Shown here one piece after another: positions 5,898 to 7,589 of a stretch of 7,589 nt of DNA (position 1 is its first letter; every line of letters starts with the position of its first letter). Location: the NCBI GenBank assembly GCA_007132395.1, contig SLOR01000203.1:1-7589 (forward strand). Direction: 5' to 3'. Under the pieces are notes generated by a model, which had not been told where the DNA came from, did not search any database, and saw only the letters and a program-made list of their open reading frames with translations. This DNA is from Bacteroidales bacterium (lineage in GTDB: Bacteria; Bacteroidota; Bacteroidia; Bacteroidales; UBA7960). Position numbers and translations under genes: made by a program.

Positions 5898-7589
5898 ATG
5901 GAAAAGTTCTCCTATCTGGGCAATACCGACCCCCAGTCCATAGAGTCGCTATACCAGCAATACCTTTCTGACCCCTCTTCCGTAAGCCCCGACTGGCAAC
6001 ATTTTTTTGGTGGATTTGATTTTGCTCAAACCCACTTCCCTGCCAAAACTGAACAACCGGCAACTGCTAATCGTGGTTTCCATAACGAATTCAATGTAAT
6101 AGACCTCATCAACGCTTATCGTGAACGCGGGCACCTTTTCACCCAAACCAACCCCGTGCGCACCCGCAGGCAATACAGCCCTACCCTCGACCATGAAAAC
6201 TTCGGGCTATCGGACGATGACCTGAACAAGGAATTCCAGGCAGGTAACGAAATCGGCATCGGTAAAGCGCCTTTGAGCCAAATCATTGAGCATTTAAAAA
6301 CGACCTACTGCCAGAGCATAGGTGTCGAATTTATGTATATCCGCACCCCGGAAATTGTGGAGTGGCTCAAAGCAAAGATGGAGGGAAACAGAAATGTGCC
6401 ACAGTTCACTAAAGACACGAAAAAGCAAATCCTTAAAAAGCTCACCGAGGCTGTGGGCTTCGAGCATTTTGTACGCAAACGCTTTCCCGGACAGAAACGT
6501 TTTTCGCTGGAAGGAGGAGAAACCCTTATTCCTGCCATGGACTCAGTAATTGAAAAAGGTGCTGATATGGGAATCAGGGAATATGTTATCGGCATGGCTC
6601 ACAGAGGGAGGTTAAATGTACTGGGCAACATTTTGCGCAAACCCTACAGGAAAATATTCAGCGAATTTGGCGGCATGGCCTACGCCGATGAAACCCTGCT
6701 TGGAGATGTAAAATACCACCTGGGCTGCACGCTCGAAACAGAAACATCCGGCGGGAAAACCATCCACCTTAACATAGCCCCCAACCCCAGCCACCTGGAA
6801 ACGGTCACCCCCATTGTGGAAGGCCTGGCCCGTGCAAAAGCAGAACGAAAATATAATAACGATTTACTAAGCATTGCCCCTATTATTATACACGGCGATG
6901 CTTCCATAGCCGGGCAGGGGGTGGTTTATGAAGTATTACAAATGTCGCAGCTACCAGCATACAAAACCGGGGGCACCATTCATCTGGTTATCAACAACCA
7001 GCTGGGCTTTACCACCAACTACCTGGAGGCACGCAGCAGCACCTATTGTACTGATGTGGCCAAAACCATTCAATCGCCCATTTTTCATGTTAATGGCGAT
7101 GATGTGGAAGCGGTGGTTTACACCATAGGCCTGGCCATGGAGTTCAGGCAAAAGTTTCAGCGCGATGTTTTTATCGACCTGCTGTGCTACCGCAAATACG
7201 GGCACAATGAAAGCGATGAGCCCCGCTTCACCCAACCACTCCTTTACAAAGTCATCGAAAAACACCCCGACCCGGCCACCTTATATATTGACAAGCTTGT
7301 GGGCGAAAATGTAATTTCAAAGGACTATGCCAAAGGCTTGTGGGATTCTTTCAATGAAATCATGGATCAGGAACTGGCAGAATCTAAAAAAATTGTAGAA
7401 GGGAATATCGACCCTTTCCTTGAGCATACCTGGGAAGGCTTTTCCAAACCTGATGAATTACAGATTTTCAATGGCTACGACACAAGGGTAAACCCGGAAA
7501 CCCTCAGAGAACTGGGATTAAAAATCACCTCACTGCCCCAAGACAAAAACTTCTTCCGTAAAACCATCAGGCTGATGGAAGAAAGAAAA
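5898..7589 (+). CDS. sucA: 2-oxoglutarate dehydrogenase E1 component (thiamine diphosphate-dependent), N-terminal 564 residues; 3' end outside window
   Basis: E1 decarboxylates 2-oxoglutarate with thiamine diphosphate (ThDP) and passes the succinyl group to the lipoyl arm of E2 (SucB), feeding succinyl-CoA into the TCA cycle in the cytoplasm. The N-terminus (about residues 4-42: SYLGNTD, LYQQYLSDP, WQHFFGGF) is the short domain that characterises this E1 family. The dehydrogenase domain shows GMAHRGRLNVLGN with His235-Arg236, NPSHLE (296-301), the ThDP/Mg motif GDASIAGQG (from Gly333-Asp334) leading to NNQLGFTT (Asn366-Asn367), then STYCTD, PIFHVNGDD, RDVFIDLLCYRKYGHNESDEP. All are conserved in order with E. 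coli SucA. The usual length is about 900-950 residues, so the transketolase-like pyrimidine-binding and C-terminal domains are missing only because the window ends. The start is the first ATG after an in-frame TAA at 5859. No frameshift is seen. E2 may follow downstream. Confidence 0.95.
   Translation, partial: MEKFSYLGNTDPQSIESLYQQYLSDPSSVSPDWQHFFGGFDFAQTHFPAKTEQPATANRGFHNEFNVIDLINAYRERGHLFTQTNPVRTRRQYSPTLDHENFGLSDDDLNKEFQAGNEIGIGKAPLSQIIEHLKTTYCQSIGVEFMYIRTPEIVEWLKAKMEGNRNVPQFTKDTKKQILKKLTEAVGFEHFVRKRFPGQKRFSLEGGETLIPAMDSVIEKGADMGIREYVIGMAHRGRLNVLGNILRKPYRKIFSEFGGMAYADETLLGDVKYHLGCTLETETSGGKTIHLNIAPNPSHLETVTPIVEGLARAKAERKYNNDLLSIAPIIIHGDASIAGQGVVYEVLQMSQLPAYKTGGTIHLVINNQLGFTTNYLEARSSTYCTDVAKTIQSPIFHVNGDDVEAVVYTIGLAMEFRQKFQRDVFIDLLCYRKYGHNESDEPRFTQPLLYKVIEKHPDPATLYIDKLVGENVISKDYAKGLWDSFNEIMDQELAESKKIVEGNIDPFLEHTWEGFSKPDELQIFNGYDTRVNPETLRELGLKITSLPQDKNFFRKTIRLMEERK

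Noticed and set aside
5869..7265. Minus-strand open frames within sucA (for example 5949-6194, 6305-6595, 6951-7265)
   Set aside because: They are antisense shadows of the sucA frame, whose product matches the E1 family motif by motif.
1..7589. tRNA, rRNA, CRISPR array, insertion sequence or terminator
   Set aside because: No regularly spaced repeats, no transposase, no cloverleaf and no stem followed by a T-run was seen. Both gene ends, where terminators would be, are outside the window.

Overview
The window holds the 5' parts of two divergent genes separated by a 636-bp AT-rich intergenic region. Both genes run off the window edges, so neither has a visible stop codon. The organism is most likely a member of the Bacteroidota. 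Reasons: neither start has a Shine-Dalgarno sequence and the leaders are A/T-rich; a perfect TAnnTTTG box, the Bacteroidota -7 element, lies just upstream of the right-hand gene; and the left-hand gene encodes a secreted mosaic of modules typical of that phylum (choice-of-anchor J, carboxypeptidase-regulatory-like, FN3 and InlB B-repeat-like domains).

Left, minus strand (5261 down to 1): a secreted multidomain serine endopeptidase of at least 1753 residues. It has a signal peptide with Gln after the cleavage site, a propeptide, and a complete S1/trypsin domain. The triad is His106/Asp152/Ser255 and the S1-pocket residue Asp249 predicts Arg/Lys specificity. About 1450 residues of beta-sandwich modules follow: two FN3-like domains, a jelly-roll-like module, a carboxypeptidase-regulatory-like domain, two tandem units that each end in an FN3 domain interrupted by a choice-of-anchor J domain, and at least two and a half InlB-type repeats. 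The C-terminus, where a type IX secretion sorting domain might be expected, is outside the window.

Middle (5262-5897): the divergent control region. It contains a candidate promoter for each gene, a perfect 8+8 inverted repeat next to an 11-bp palindrome, and a roughly 110-bp island of about 50% GC with a bipartite hairpin, in flanking DNA of about 25% GC.

Right, plus strand (5898-7589): the first 564 codons of the E1 component of 2-oxoglutarate dehydrogenase (sucA), a TCA-cycle enzyme.

The two genes have no obvious functional link; they share only the intergenic region. The most interesting material is the architecture of the protease. Lys and Arg are nearly absent from a 361-residue stretch of its modules but clustered in the linkers after each anchor J domain, which suggests, as a hypothesis, gingipain-like proteolytic processing by itself or a similar protease. 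No wholly new system could be shown from this sequence.
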